A DNA stretch of 64,000 nt from positions 1 through 64,000 of IMG/VR virus record IMGVR_UViG_3300022752_000023. One strand, given 5' to 3'. Of this stretch, positions 41,242-48,016 are shown piece after piece. Source of the stretch: a virus. Position numbers and translations under genes: made by a program. The notes under the pieces were generated by a model. That model searched no databases and was not told where the DNA came from. It saw only the letters and a program-made list of their open reading frames with translations. Position 1 is the stretch's first letter, and each line of letters starts with the position of its first letter.

Positions 41242-42232
41242 GATTTGCCTTTCGTTTTTGCTGTATGACTAGTCGTCGTCCGGTTTTCCGCAGAATACCG
41301 GTGCCGGCGAGCAGCCTTATGCCGTGAACAGCACGCAAAACAGCGGCCACCAGTTCATCATATCCGTCCAGCAATTGCATCGGGTAGCGATTGAACTCGC
41401 CAAACAGATAGAAAAACTCGGTCTCGGGTTGATCATGACAATCCGAAACCTTGACTGACTTGATGTACGTCACACGGCTACCGCGAACCCGAACGCACGG
41501 TAGTTTTGTTTTTGGGGCGTGCAGAAAAAACTGTCGCGCTTCTATCAGCCAGCCGTTGTCCTGCGGAACTATCGCCAGTCGCCACATCGACCCGAGTAGT
41601 TTGCGGTTCAGCTGCTTTGTGCACTTGTCGTAGGCAGTTCGTTCTTTTTGCAGCTCACCCCACAGCAATCGTTCGTACGTTTTTACGACATCGAGGCCGC
41701 AGCCGATACGTGGATCCCAGTCAGGTGCGGCCACAAATCGTGCAGCCACCCGGCACGTAGCAATAAGCTTTGTCGCCTTGTTGTGCCGGCCGATCGCTCG
41801 CAACTTTTTACGTACGTCTCGATACTGCGCGGAGCTTATTCGAGCGTAACAAAAAGGACACACATGCGACCGGTTGCACGGACGAAACACCGCGCTCTTT
41901 TTCCACCGAAAAAACATGTAGGTAGGGCGGCAGAACAGGCAACGCTGAAAAGACAGTCGAAAGTTTTTGAAGTCAAAATCAGCGGCGTCAGGGTCTGTTT
42001 CGCGGCCGACGGGAAACCACAGCGCACGAATTGCCAGTTCTTTGAGTTTAATTGTCCACCGCTGCCGAACCGTGTTTGTGCGCCCAACAACCGCGTCGTG
42101 TGTTTTGGCGCCGTTTAAACCCAGCACAAACTGCTGAGCAAACACGTGCGCCATTCGGACGCTGACACGGTGAACGCGCCAATTTTTTATCTGATAGCGG
42201 CGGACGAACCCCGCAAAGTCGATGAGCGCCAT
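41135..42232 (-). CDS. Replication-protein-like (Rep) zinc-motif protein, 365 aa
   Basis: The centre contains SAVFRPCNRSHVCPFCYARI followed by a basic RDVRKKLRAIGRHNKATKLI. This resembles the C..H..CPxC zinc module that precedes the core of plasmid and phage Rep proteins. HUH and Tyr motifs cannot be placed confidently. The C-terminus is basic and Ala/Gln-rich (KRKANHAEKKEQSPQRIAAA). It overlaps the next gene by 107 nt. A DNA-binding or origin-related function is a hypothesis from the zinc module alone. Confidence 0.6.
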   Translation of the reverse strand: MALIDFAGFVRRYQIKNWRVHRVSVRMAHVFAQQFVLGLNGAKTHDAVVGRTNTVRQRWTIKLKELAIRALWFPVGRETDPDAADFDFKNFRLSFQRCLFCRPTYMFFRWKKSAVFRPCNRSHVCPFCYARISSAQYRDVRKKLRAIGRHNKATKLIATCRVAARFVAAPDWDPRIGCGLDVVKTYERLLWGELQKERTAYDKCTKQLNRKLLGSMWRLAIVPQDNGWLIEARQFFLHAPKTKLPCVRVRGSRVTYIKSVKVSDCHDQPETEFFYLFGEFNRYPMQLLDGYDELVAAVLRAVHGIRLLAGTGILRKTGRRLVIQQKRKANHAEKKEQSPQRIAAAEARREQAQAYSLGPAVDAAP

Positions 42233-42546
42233 TACACGTCACCTTTAATAGCGCGCAGCCGAAGAATTTCTTTGCACGCCTCCGTCATCGCCATGCCAAT
42301 AACTTTTGGCACGCAATCGTGGCGCGGTGCCTTAGTTTCGGCCGCGTATTTTGTGAGCGCGTCCATTAAATATGTATGCGCAAGCGTTGACGCGTCTTCG
42401 TCCGTGACGGCCTCTGCTGTTGTGGCCAGCGAACTCAAATAGTCCGCCGTTTCAATCGCAAGTTTTGCGCCGTCGGCACGCGGTTGTTTCGCGGCCCACA
42501 GGGTTAGCTGCTGCTCCAATTTGCGCAACGCCGCTACGTTACTCAT
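42232..42546 (-). CDS. Hypothetical helical protein, 104 aa
   Basis: Start ATG 42546 (MSNVAALRKLEQQLTLWAAK) overlaps the upstream stop. GTGGGGA lies upstream. The protein is nearly all helical, with an acidic middle (AEAVTDEDASTLAHTYLMDA) and a C-terminal ACKEILRLRAIKGDV. No function is recognised. Confidence 0.72.
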   Translation of the reverse strand: MSNVAALRKLEQQLTLWAAKQPRADGAKLAIETADYLSSLATTAEAVTDEDASTLAHTYLMDALTKYAAETKAPRHDCVPKVIGMAMTEACKEILRLRAIKGDV

Positions 42547-42815
42547 AAGTTTCCCCACGAACAATCAGCTGGCAATTTTTGCGGCTGACTAAACGTTATG
42601 TTTGTGACTTCTTTTATGGCGTCAAACAAAACAGCGGGCCCGGTGAAACTACCTTTTGTCCCGTCTTCAAATTCAAGCGTCACTGTTTGAAACATATCGT
42701 CACGTTGCTTGGGCGTTTTAACCCAAGCGCCGGCTGACGTGACGAACTGTTCTTTTGATTTTGCCGGTTTTTTCTTAGGTCGTTTTGCCACAATTACCTT
42801 TTTTTCTTTGGGCAT
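42543..42815 (-). CDS. Small protein with Lys-rich N-terminus, 90 aa
   Basis: Start ATG 42815 (MPKEKKVIVAKRPKKKPAKS). The longer frame to 42884 overlaps the zinc-ribbon gene and is not needed. After a basic leader comes a small beta-rich domain (MFQTVTLEFEDGTKGSFTGP, AVLFDAIKEVTNITF). The function is unknown. Confidence 0.7.
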   Translation of the reverse strand: MPKEKKVIVAKRPKKKPAKSKEQFVTSAGAWVKTPKQRDDMFQTVTLEFEDGTKGSFTGPAVLFDAIKEVTNITFSQPQKLPADCSWGNL

Positions 42816-42946
42816 TCCTTGTAGCCGCACACAGCGCATTTGCCCCACTGACCGACACGATTCTGGTCGCAACCGCTGCACCAAAATGTGCCGCGCTTAG
42901 TCCGTTGCGCTTTTTGCCGGTTGTTCAGGGTCTTGTCGTTTCGCAT
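42794..42946 (-). CDS. 50-aa zinc-ribbon miniprotein
   Basis: The frame from ATG 42946 to TAA 42794 reads MRNDKTLNNRQKAQRTKRG, then TFWCSGCDQNRVGQWGKCAV and CGYKECPKKKR. Two CxxC pairs (WCSGC and KCAVC) make a compact zinc ribbon flanked by basic residues. I recall similarly sized ribbon proteins beginning with a basic stretch in many phages, without an assigned role. It overlaps genes on both sides by 22 and 50 nt. Confidence 0.76.
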   Translation of the reverse strand: MRNDKTLNNRQKAQRTKRGTFWCSGCDQNRVGQWGKCAVCGYKECPKKKR

Positions 42947-43550
42947 GTTCCGGCTCTGCTGATTTCAATAAATCACGAAGTACGGTGCGCATCATCGGCG
43001 TTATTTCAACGTTTGTTGGTAAATCTGGAAACGCCGGCGGTGCGGATAAATAAGCTAACAAGTCCGATTCTTCGTCGGTCAGCGTGTTTTTTGTTTTTGG
43101 CGGCTCTGGTTCTTTAGGTGGCGCGCCGTGGTTGTCTACAAACTCACACGCTGATGTCGCCGTCACAGCATATTGATATTTAACCTCGTGCCGAACAAGT
43201 CGAGTTTCTAAATCCCACGGGCGCGGGATTGGTAAGCGGATCGGCGCGTAAGGCGTAGCCGCAGCATTAACAAAATCGTTTTCGGCTGCCGCGAGAAACC
43301 ACCACCGCAGTGCTTGCGCAGATTCGTAGCTGAATAAACCTAATTTTTCTAACTGCCCAGATCCGTCCCAGCAACCGGGAACAGGCACGCCCTTTTCACC
43401 ACGTGAAAATGATATCCGTGTCCATTTCTCGCCAATCATGTTGCCCAGAACAAACGTCGGCTTTGAAAGTGATCGCGCCTCTACTGAATAACCAATCGTC
43501 GTGCCAGACCCGTTACCGCGGTCTGTCTTGTATCCTTCTTCAAGTTGCAT
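42897..43550 (-). CDS. Hypothetical protein, 217 aa
   Basis: No family is recognised. The N-terminal ~140 residues are beta-rich (KPTFVLGNMIGEKWTRISFS, PYAPIRLPIPRPWDLETRLV). A Pro/Lys linker (APPKEPEPPKTKNTLTDEES) joins a helical C-terminus. The linker suggests two domains. The gene overlaps its upstream and downstream neighbours slightly. Confidence 0.72.
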   Translation of the reverse strand: MQLEEGYKTDRGNGSGTTIGYSVEARSLSKPTFVLGNMIGEKWTRISFSRGEKGVPVPGCWDGSGQLEKLGLFSYESAQALRWWFLAAAENDFVNAAATPYAPIRLPIPRPWDLETRLVRHEVKYQYAVTATSACEFVDNHGAPPKEPEPPKTKNTLTDEESDLLAYLSAPPAFPDLPTNVEITPMMRTVLRDLLKSAEPEHAKRQDPEQPAKSATD

Positions 43551-43761
43551 TGATTACCTTTCGCTCGTAAGTTTTTGCGAGGTTGCCGTACTCATTGCAT
43601 AAAAGAGTGTCGTCCGTGCGCGCGTCATGGGGAAACACCCACTCGCCGCACGGGCACTCTTCGCCGGACGGAGACGCATGATCTCGGCTGGCCGACTCCC
43701 ATTTTTCACTGCACGCGTCACAGTGAAATATCCGCCAACCAGCCGCGAGTGGTCGTTTCAT
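43540..43761 (-). CDS. Small zinc-ribbon-like protein, 73 aa
   Basis: Start ATG 43761 (MKRPLAAGWRIFHCDACSEK) with GGAG ~9 nt upstream. Paired cysteines HCDACSEKW and GEECPCGEWV suit zinc binding, as in FmdB-like or rubredoxin-like small ribbons. The frame continues upstream only as a shadow of the coiled-coil gene. The function is unknown. Confidence 0.74.
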   Translation of the reverse strand: MKRPLAAGWRIFHCDACSEKWESASRDHASPSGEECPCGEWVFPHDARTDDTLLCNEYGNLAKTYERKVINAT

Positions 43762-44111
43762 TTTGTACGCTCCAGCAACGCCCGCAGCGTGGCGGCGTTC
43801 CTGTCCGACTCGTCGGCCACTCGCTCGTCGTTGTCTCGCCAGTGCTGGGCGTGTTCCTCCCACTCCTCGGCCGCAGACTGAATCAAAAGTCGCTCCGCGT
43901 CGGTGGGCCGCAGCCGTTCAATCTCGGCTTCTAGTTTTGCAATTGCGATTTTGTCTGAAACAATAGCGCGCCGCAACCAATCTTCATCGTCGATATGCGT
44001 GGGTTCTTCGCTGTTAATTACCGCCTGTAGTCGACGAACTTCGGCCGCGAGTAACGCTATCTCGCGATCATCCGGCCGAGATGCTTCAATTACGTCAGGG
44101 TCGATTCTCAT
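43758..44111 (-). CDS. Coiled-coil protein with LRALLERTK C-terminus, 117 aa
   Basis: The protein is highly charged and predicted coiled coil (IALLAAEVRRLQAVINSEEP, DKIAIAKLEAEIERLRPTDA). It ends ESDRNAATLRALLERTK. The end motif recurs in the genes at 44108 and 45250, so these appear to share a C-terminal module. The function is unknown. Confidence 0.74.
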   Translation of the reverse strand: MRIDPDVIEASRPDDREIALLAAEVRRLQAVINSEEPTHIDDEDWLRRAIVSDKIAIAKLEAEIERLRPTDAERLLIQSAAEEWEEHAQHWRDNDERVADESDRNAATLRALLERTK

Positions 44112-44530
44112 TTCGTTCTCTCCAGTAGGCCGCGAAGTATCTTAGTTATTTCCCTGCAGCGCTCATTGCAACCGTCATCGTATGAATCAGCGGCTTCCTT
44201 AATCGTCGCCCGCTCTTCGTCGGTGAGCGTGGGCGGCAAATAACACGCCTGTACGTGATCCAAAAAGTGCTGCCACGCGTTATCTGTTCCGGGCGGCATT
44301 GTAGTGTTTTTGCACGGAACAGGTTCGTGTTGCGCAATATACGGACGCATGCCGTCAATAATCGCAATAGCCGCTTTAATTGTCGTGCTTATTGCGTAAC
44401 TATTTGCTTCAGGCGGCATGTTAACTGGCCGCGTAGTGTCCATAAAACCTTCGTGTGCCTGCCACAATAGATTGCGGGCGACTGAAATTAAATGCCGGGC
44501 GTCAGGGTGTAAGTGATTGTTTTCACTCAT
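44108..44530 (-). CDS. Hypothetical protein with LRGLLERTK C-terminus, 140 aa
   Basis: The N-terminal ~90 residues are unrecognised (DARHLISVARNLLWQAHEGF). The C-terminal module LTDEERATIKEAADSYDDGC through ITKILRGLLERTK parallels those of the neighbouring genes at 43758 and 45250. The start ATG 44530 overlaps the upstream stop by 4 nt. Confidence 0.74.
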   Translation of the reverse strand: MSENNHLHPDARHLISVARNLLWQAHEGFMDTTRPVNMPPEANSYAISTTIKAAIAIIDGMRPYIAQHEPVPCKNTTMPPGTDNAWQHFLDHVQACYLPPTLTDEERATIKEAADSYDDGCNERCREITKILRGLLERTK

Positions 44531-44784
44531 TTTGTTGTCACTATTTCGCCGCCCGAGTAATCGCCGCCGGTTACAACCGTCTTAGTGGCGAGCACTTGCA
44601 CCTTCGGCTTTGGCGGAATACGACCAAACCAGATACCGCAGCCGAACAGGCAGAGCCGCATTGCCGGCGCAGAAGATACGCCGATATGCAGTACATAACC
44701 CAGCCCCATCCATTCAAATCTGGCGCCCCAACGCCGCGTCGTATCAAAGTACGTTGTTGTAACAGTCCATGCAGTCGCGGTCAT
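44527..44784 (-). CDS. Hypothetical protein, 85 aa
   Basis: A small beta-rich protein (TATAWTVTTTYFDTTRRWGA, GLGYVLHIGVSSAPAMRLCL). The hydrophobic FGCGIWFGRIPP region is short for a membrane span. No family is recognised. It is coupled by a 4-nt overlap to the next gene. Confidence 0.7.
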   Translation of the reverse strand: MTATAWTVTTTYFDTTRRWGARFEWMGLGYVLHIGVSSAPAMRLCLFGCGIWFGRIPPKPKVQVLATKTVVTGGDYSGGEIVTTK

Positions 44785-44787
44785 TGT

Positions 44788-44958
44788 TTATACCTTTTTG
44801 CGTTTTCGTGTTGGTTTGACGGCTATGTACATTTCATCAATTAGGTCGTGCACTATTGGGTCGCAGTCGACGTAGCGATACGGTACGCAGCGTGTGTTTT
44901 TCAGAAACTTGCGGACGAGCGCTTTCAGTCGGCGCAACTCTTCTTTTGCGCTGTTCAT
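44788..44958 (-). CDS. Small basic protein, 56 aa
   Basis: Start ATG 44958 (MNSAKEELRRLKALVRKFLK) directly follows the upstream stop; the frame to 44976 lies inside that gene. It has a basic N-terminal helix, a middle reading TRCVPYRYVDCDPIVHDLID and a basic end (KPTRKRKKV). It may bind nucleic acid. The function is unknown. Confidence 0.68.
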   Translation of the reverse strand: MNSAKEELRRLKALVRKFLKNTRCVPYRYVDCDPIVHDLIDEMYIAVKPTRKRKKV

Positions 44959-44959
44959 G

Positions 44960-45262
44960 TCACGCGTCTCCAACAATCTCTACAGCCACCTGTTTGCTGC
45001 GCTTTTGCCGCTCCAACCATTCGCGTTCTTTCTCAAGATGGCGCTTGGCCGCGTCAATAGAATCAAACGTCATGGGGCTTCCCGTAACCGAGCCGCTGTA
45101 ATGCTCGCACAGCCGTTTTAAATAACAAGTCCACCAGCCCCAGCGATATGCAATTTTCCACCACTCTTCGCCGTTGCCGTCCGTGAACTTGACAAAAAAG
45201 TATTTACGCGTGGGGCAATAATCAGTCCACAGGTACGACTTTTCACCCGTCACGACGTACAT
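44960..45262 (-). CDS. Aromatic-rich hypothetical protein, 100 aa
   Basis: It contains EEWWKIAYRWGWWTCYLKRL with five Trp in a short span, followed by a charged helical C-terminus (AAKRHLEKEREWLERQKRSK). No family is recognised. It overlaps the next upstream gene end by 13 nt. Confidence 0.72.
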   Translation of the reverse strand: MYVVTGEKSYLWTDYCPTRKYFFVKFTDGNGEEWWKIAYRWGWWTCYLKRLCEHYSGSVTGSPMTFDSIDAAKRHLEKEREWLERQKRSKQVAVEIVGDA

Positions 45263-45579
45263 TGATTGTCTCCAAGTTTTTTCAGCAGGCCGCGAAGCGT
45301 AGCAGCATGAGACTCAAAAAAGGCTTTTCGCGCCACCGAAACAACCTCTAACGCCCAGTCTGATAGCGCGTCTTCTCCGGCAATAATAGCTTCACGCTCT
45401 TTGTCAGTAATTGGCGCGTCTATTTGAACAATCACTTTACCGCAACACGCCGACAACGTGGCGTCCTGCGCCGCAAGGCGGCGGACAGCTTCCGTGAGTC
45501 TGGCGATCTCGGCCCGCTGATCTTGAATAATCTGGTCGGCCTGCTCCCAAGACATAATCACAGTATTTGGGTCAAGCAT
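45250..45579 (-). CDS. Coiled-coil protein with ATLRGLLKKLG C-terminus, 109 aa
   Basis: An N-terminal coiled coil (SWEQADQIIQDQRAEIARLT) is followed by ITDKEREAIIAGEDALSDWA and SHAATLRGLLKKLG. The C-terminal layout is shared with the genes at 43758 and 44108. The start is the ATG at 45579; an internal ATG (MSWEQADQ) is possible. Confidence 0.73.
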   Translation of the reverse strand: MLDPNTVIMSWEQADQIIQDQRAEIARLTEAVRRLAAQDATLSACCGKVIVQIDAPITDKEREAIIAGEDALSDWALEVVSVARKAFFESHAATLRGLLKKLGDNQCTS

Positions 45580-45582
45580 TGT

Positions 45583-45672
45583 TCACCTATCGTAACCTCT
45601 GAAATAAAAATAGATAAACGCAATCGCGATCGCGGCGCCGCAGATCTCCGACACCCAGTTACACACAATCAT
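45583..45672 (-). CDS. 29-aa membrane miniprotein
   Basis: ATG 45672 to TGA 45583 encodes MIVCNWVSEICGAAIAIAFI, then YFYFRGYDR. A GGAGG sits 4 nt upstream of the ATG. Nearly the whole chain is one hydrophobic helix with a positive C-terminus, which predicts a single-pass inner-membrane peptide. It overlaps the MazG stop by 4 nt. The role is unknown; small phage membrane peptides often affect lysis timing or superinfection. Confidence 0.62.
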   Translation of the reverse strand: MIVCNWVSEICGAAIAIAFIYFYFRGYDR

Positions 45673-45977
45673 GATGCCTCCTTCACAAAGATACCCTCTG
45701 GCGTCAGCGTGCCTTTGCGGTCTTTGATCTGCTCATACGCCATTGCAAGGCAGTATTCGGGCGTGATGCCGTGTAGCTTGCAATACAGAATGAGCGTCAC
45801 AAGTACGTCGCCAACGCCGTCTACGATCGCTGTGGCGTCGCCCTTGAGTGTGGCGTCAGCCAGCTCTCCCAGCTCCGACATCGTCTTCATCAGCTGCGCG
45901 GTCGGATTGCTGTTGGGAATGATCTTCCTGTCCATCGCCCACTGAATCACCTTCTCTTCCAGTTCCTGAAACGTCAT
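45669..45977 (-). CDS. MazG-like NTP pyrophosphohydrolase
   Basis: A 102-aa all-helical protein with the MazG/dUTPase-superfamily metal motif: KTMSELGELADATLKGD (ExxE) and VDGVGDVLVTLILYC (ExxD-equivalent DxxxD). It hydrolyses nucleoside triphosphates to monophosphates. Phage relatives are proposed to cleanse non-canonical dNTPs or to lower (p)ppGpp. Together with the SpoT/MESH1-like HD gene at 2408 it could modulate alarmone levels. The substrate is not determinable here. Confidence 0.82.
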   Translation of the reverse strand: MTFQELEEKVIQWAMDRKIIPNSNPTAQLMKTMSELGELADATLKGDATAIVDGVGDVLVTLILYCKLHGITPEYCLAMAYEQIKDRKGTLTPEGIFVKEAS

Positions 45978-46203
45978 TACAGCGTCCTTGTTGTTTGAGA
46001 TAATCCATCTGCGCTAACAATATCTGATCGTGAAGCGAGAGTAGTTCAAGTGAATACTCACGCAGTTTATGCTTCAGCCGCTCGTACTCGGGCCGAAGAA
46101 GATTAAGCAGGGCGAGGATGTTCCGCATTTCTTGCGGAGTTAACTCGCCCATCGCCAGCCGAATGGCCTGCTTATCGCCGGCCCAGATCTGGTCAAGATT
46201 CAC
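45856..46203 (-). CDS. Hypothetical helical protein, up to 115 aa, overlapping MazG
   Basis: The first ~75 residues are credible coding sequence (LTPQEMRNILALLNLLRPEY, REYSLELLSLHDQILLAQMD). The last 40 residues are in the region shared with mazG and are Gly/Asp/Gln-rich, like an out-of-frame read. The overlap is 122 nt, so either an unusually long overlap or a displaced stop codon. The function is unknown. Confidence 0.58.
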   Translation of the reverse strand: MNLDQIWAGDKQAIRLAMGELTPQEMRNILALLNLLRPEYERLKHKLREYSLELLSLHDQILLAQMDYLKQQGRCNDVSGTGREGDSVGDGQEDHSQQQSDRAADEDDVGAGRAG

Positions 46204-46543
46204 TGCCGCCGGCTCCCTGCGACGAACGGCACGCGCCGTACACTGGCTTCAACTGTGTTTTGCAGCTCGCCGTGTTTGGCGACCACGTCGGAGAGTGCGG
46301 CGAGCCTTCTGGCTGCGGCCACGGCAGCGGAGGCCACGGCAGAATCGGCTGCCACGGCGATGTGACAGTACGTCCCAGTTTCGTTTCAAGGCTGTTCAGT
46401 CGCGCCTGTAGCGCTTCTAGCGCCGACCGCAGTATCTGCAGCTCTGCCCGCAGTTCTGCGACATCAAGCGCCAGATCCGCCTTCTTGACCTTCGGGCGCG
46501 GCGATTTCTTGCGGCTGTGTTTCTTCTGTAATTTCTTCGCCAT
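46193..46543 (-). CDS. Basic coiled-coil protein with Pro/Trp-rich tail, 116 aa
   Basis: Start ATG 46543 (MAKKLQKKHSRKKSPRPKVK) with AGGAG ~8 nt upstream. A strongly basic leader is followed by a coiled coil (LALDVAELRAELQILRSALE, ALQARLNSLETKLG). The tail is Pro/Trp-rich (PWQPILPWPPLPWPQPEG). It overlaps the SEC-C gene by 80 nt. The function is unknown. Confidence 0.64.
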   Translation of the reverse strand: MAKKLQKKHSRKKSPRPKVKKADLALDVAELRAELQILRSALEALQARLNSLETKLGRTVTSPWQPILPWPPLPWPQPEGSPHSPTWSPNTASCKTQLKPVYGACRSSQGAGGSES

Positions 46544-46979
46544 TAAGCTGCTCCTGCATCTTGGCAATTCGAGCACGCACTAACTCTATGGCTTGCTCGA
46601 CACTTTCAACTTCAATAAACGGGAGCTTGGCCTGTAGGTGCTCCCATTTAGTCGGACCTACGCCGGCTACATTAATCTCGCCGGGCTCTTGACTTCCAAA
46701 CTCTTCCAGCAGCGCAACAGCGGTGGCGGCTTCGCGCGACGGAAAAACCAAAATTCGGTTGTCAACGTCGGAGAAAAACTTCACACCGGTTCGATCGCAA
46801 ATCACATAGCGCACCGCAAATTCACCCGTGTCGATGTAGCTCATGGCTTTAACCGGCGCAGAATAACTTACGCGATTCTGCGGCGCATCCGGGCTGTGGC
46901 AAGTTTTAAACTTTTTACCGCTGCCGCAGGGACACCGGTCGTTACGTTTGATAATGCTATCTTTGCGAATCGTGCTCAC
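46464..46979 (-). CDS. SEC-C motif protein, 171 aa
   Basis: The N-terminus contains the SEC-C zinc motif RNDRCPCGSGKKFKTCH (CxCx8CH), as at the C-terminus of SecA, where zinc binding mediates protein contacts. The middle is a small alpha/beta region (YVICDRTGVKFFSDVDNRIL), followed by VEQAIELVRARIAKMQEQLN. The acidic Gly/Gln tail overlaps the next gene. The specific function is unknown. Confidence 0.84.
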   Translation of the reverse strand: MSTIRKDSIIKRNDRCPCGSGKKFKTCHSPDAPQNRVSYSAPVKAMSYIDTGEFAVRYVICDRTGVKFFSDVDNRILVFPSREAATAVALLEEFGSQEPGEINVAGVGPTKWEHLQAKLPFIEVESVEQAIELVRARIAKMQEQLNGEEITEETQPQEIAAPEGQEGGSGA

Positions 46980-47265
46980 GAAAAACCTCCGTGTCGCCGT
47001 TGAGCTGAATTAAACGTCGGCCAGAAGAACTAGACTGGGCCATTGTCTCTTTTTCTCTGGACTGTGCAATACGCAACCAGTTCAACCGGAAATCTTCAAT
47101 CGTGACCCCTTCCCGCGGCAGCAGCAGGTCAATTGTCATGCGCGTCGGGCCGTAGCCGCCGGCCTGATGCATTGCAACGCCAATGACCTGCGCATTAAAC
47201 AACAGCGCAATGCCTTCCTGAAGCTGCTCTAGCGGGTCGGAGTTCGATTCAAACGGCGCCCTCAT
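46957..47265 (-). CDS. Hypothetical protein, 102 aa
   Basis: It is not recognised. An alpha/beta fragment (LEQLQEGIALLFNAQVIGVA, TRMTIDLLLPREGVTIEDFR) is followed by a polar tail. The start ATG 47265 overlaps the upstream stop by 4 nt and its end overlaps the SEC-C gene start. Confidence 0.68.
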   Translation of the reverse strand: MRAPFESNSDPLEQLQEGIALLFNAQVIGVAMHQAGGYGPTRMTIDLLLPREGVTIEDFRLNWLRIAQSREKETMAQSSSSGRRLIQLNGDTEVFREHDSQR

Positions 47266-47501
47266 GGTTCGACCGTCACCTGCGCCGTCGTCATTAGCAA
47301 GCCGGCACGCATAGTCGAAATACCGTGAATGGTAATACGGTCGCCCACAATGATTGTGTCGCGGTATTGGACGCTCAGCCGGTCAGGCGCGCTCGGATCC
47401 GGGTAGATCATTTTGGGCGCGCCCTCCGCAAGCACTGTCGGCCCGCTTGTGGTCAGCATCGGCTCCTCGCGCGGAATCGTCACTACGCCGGGCGTTGTCA
47501 T
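47262..47501 (-). CDS. Hypothetical protein, 79 aa
   Basis: Start ATG 47501 (MTTPGVVTIPREEPMLTTSG) has GAGG 8 nt upstream; an earlier ATG at 47555 lacks one. It is beta-rich (SVQYRDTIIVGDRITIHGIS). No family is recognised. It largely overlaps the frame of the 47652 gene. Confidence 0.62.
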   Translation of the reverse strand: MTTPGVVTIPREEPMLTTSGPTVLAEGAPKMIYPDPSAPDRLSVQYRDTIIVGDRITIHGISTMRAGLLMTTAQVTVEP

Positions 47502-47652
47502 TGTCGAGACCTCGGTTGAAAAAGACGTGAAAGCATAACCGGCCGGGAGGGCCATACAACGTAGCGTTCGGAGGAAACGGGCTGTCAGGGTGGTCTGAAT
47601 TTTTAGCGGAAAACTGATGAACCGTGTGAAACGTGTTTTGGTTGTCAGACAT
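47383..47652 (-). CDS. Possible first gene of the 47652-41135 transcript, up to 89 aa
   Basis: The first ~50 residues look coding (MSDNQNTFHTVHQFSAKNSD, then PPNATLYGPPGRL). The rest overlaps the next gene by 119 nt and is Asp/Arg/Gly-rich. It may be a real overlapping gene, or the 5' part of a gene frameshifted into the 47262 frame. The start ATG 47652 has only a weak GAG upstream. Confidence 0.4.
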   Translation of the reverse strand: MSDNQNTFHTVHQFSAKNSDHPDSPFPPNATLYGPPGRLCFHVFFNRGLDNDNARRSDDSARGADADHKRADSACGGRAQNDLPGSERA

Positions 47653-47663
47653 GCTGCACTCGT

Positions 47664-47698
47664 GTGGCGCGGATTATGTTGTCATAATCAGTGGCGCG
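47664..47698. promoter_or_regulatory. Operator-like inverted repeat flanked by direct repeats
   Basis: The perfect dyad GATTATG-TTGT-CATAATC (47672-47689) is flanked on both sides by the direct repeat GTGGCGCG (47664-47671 and 47691-47698). It sits 12-46 nt upstream of the first start codon of the block, where a repressor or activator would act. No convincing -35/-10 pair was identified. Confidence 0.55.
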
Positions 47699-47950
47699 CC
47701 GTTTGTAGGGGGGTAAATTGGGTCAAAAATTGTGCGTAACCTATTGACGTCATTGAACTTATGACGACGCATTTAAGCGTTTTTTGTCCGAATTGTGTGG
47801 ACCTAGAGTAAGTCCTTCGGACTTACAAGGACACAAGGACATCATTTTTTTTGATCGTGTAGGCATCATTTTGGATGTCTACTGCATGATCGGGGGGTTG
47901 TTCAATTCACGTTGGGCAAACTGGGTAATTTGCCCTGACGTTTGGATAGC
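47699..47950. promoter_or_regulatory. Gene-free regulatory stretch with hairpin and tandem 8-mers
   Basis: This is the largest non-coding stretch in the window. It contains a perfect 8-bp stem with a 3-nt loop, GTAAGTCC-TTC-GGACTTAC (47808-47826). Directly adjoining is a tandem ACAAGGAC x2 (47825-47840). There is also a TGACGTCA palindrome near 47744-47751. It probably holds the promoter region for the block below, but I cannot place a promoter with confidence. A plus-strand ORF here is not credible. Confidence 0.5.
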
Positions 47951-47995
47951 AAAAAAAAGAGATAGCGTAGGGGCGGGTTTTTCCCGCCCCTACGC
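47951..47995 (-). terminator. Strong intrinsic terminator after the ParB-like gene
   Basis: A perfect 13-bp stem (GCGTAGGGGCGGG with CCCGCCCCTACGC, 47965-47995) and a 5-nt loop. On the minus strand it is followed by TATCTC and eight T residues (47951-47958). It ends the accessory transcript that comes from 57752. Confidence 0.93.
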
Positions 47996-48016
47996 TTAAA
48001 AAATCCACGCTGTTTG

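Noticed and set aside
47699-47760. TTGACC/TATGAC as promoter of the 47652 transcript
   Set aside because: The spacing between TTGACC and any -10-like hexamer is wrong, so no promoter is called.
47951-47995. Bidirectional terminator
   Set aside because: Only the minus strand has a long T-run after the stem; the plus side has TTAAAAAA.
47784-47999. 71-aa plus-strand frame in the regulatory gap
   Set aside because: It starts at TTG without a ribosome-binding site, crosses the terminator hairpin and has no protein-like pattern.
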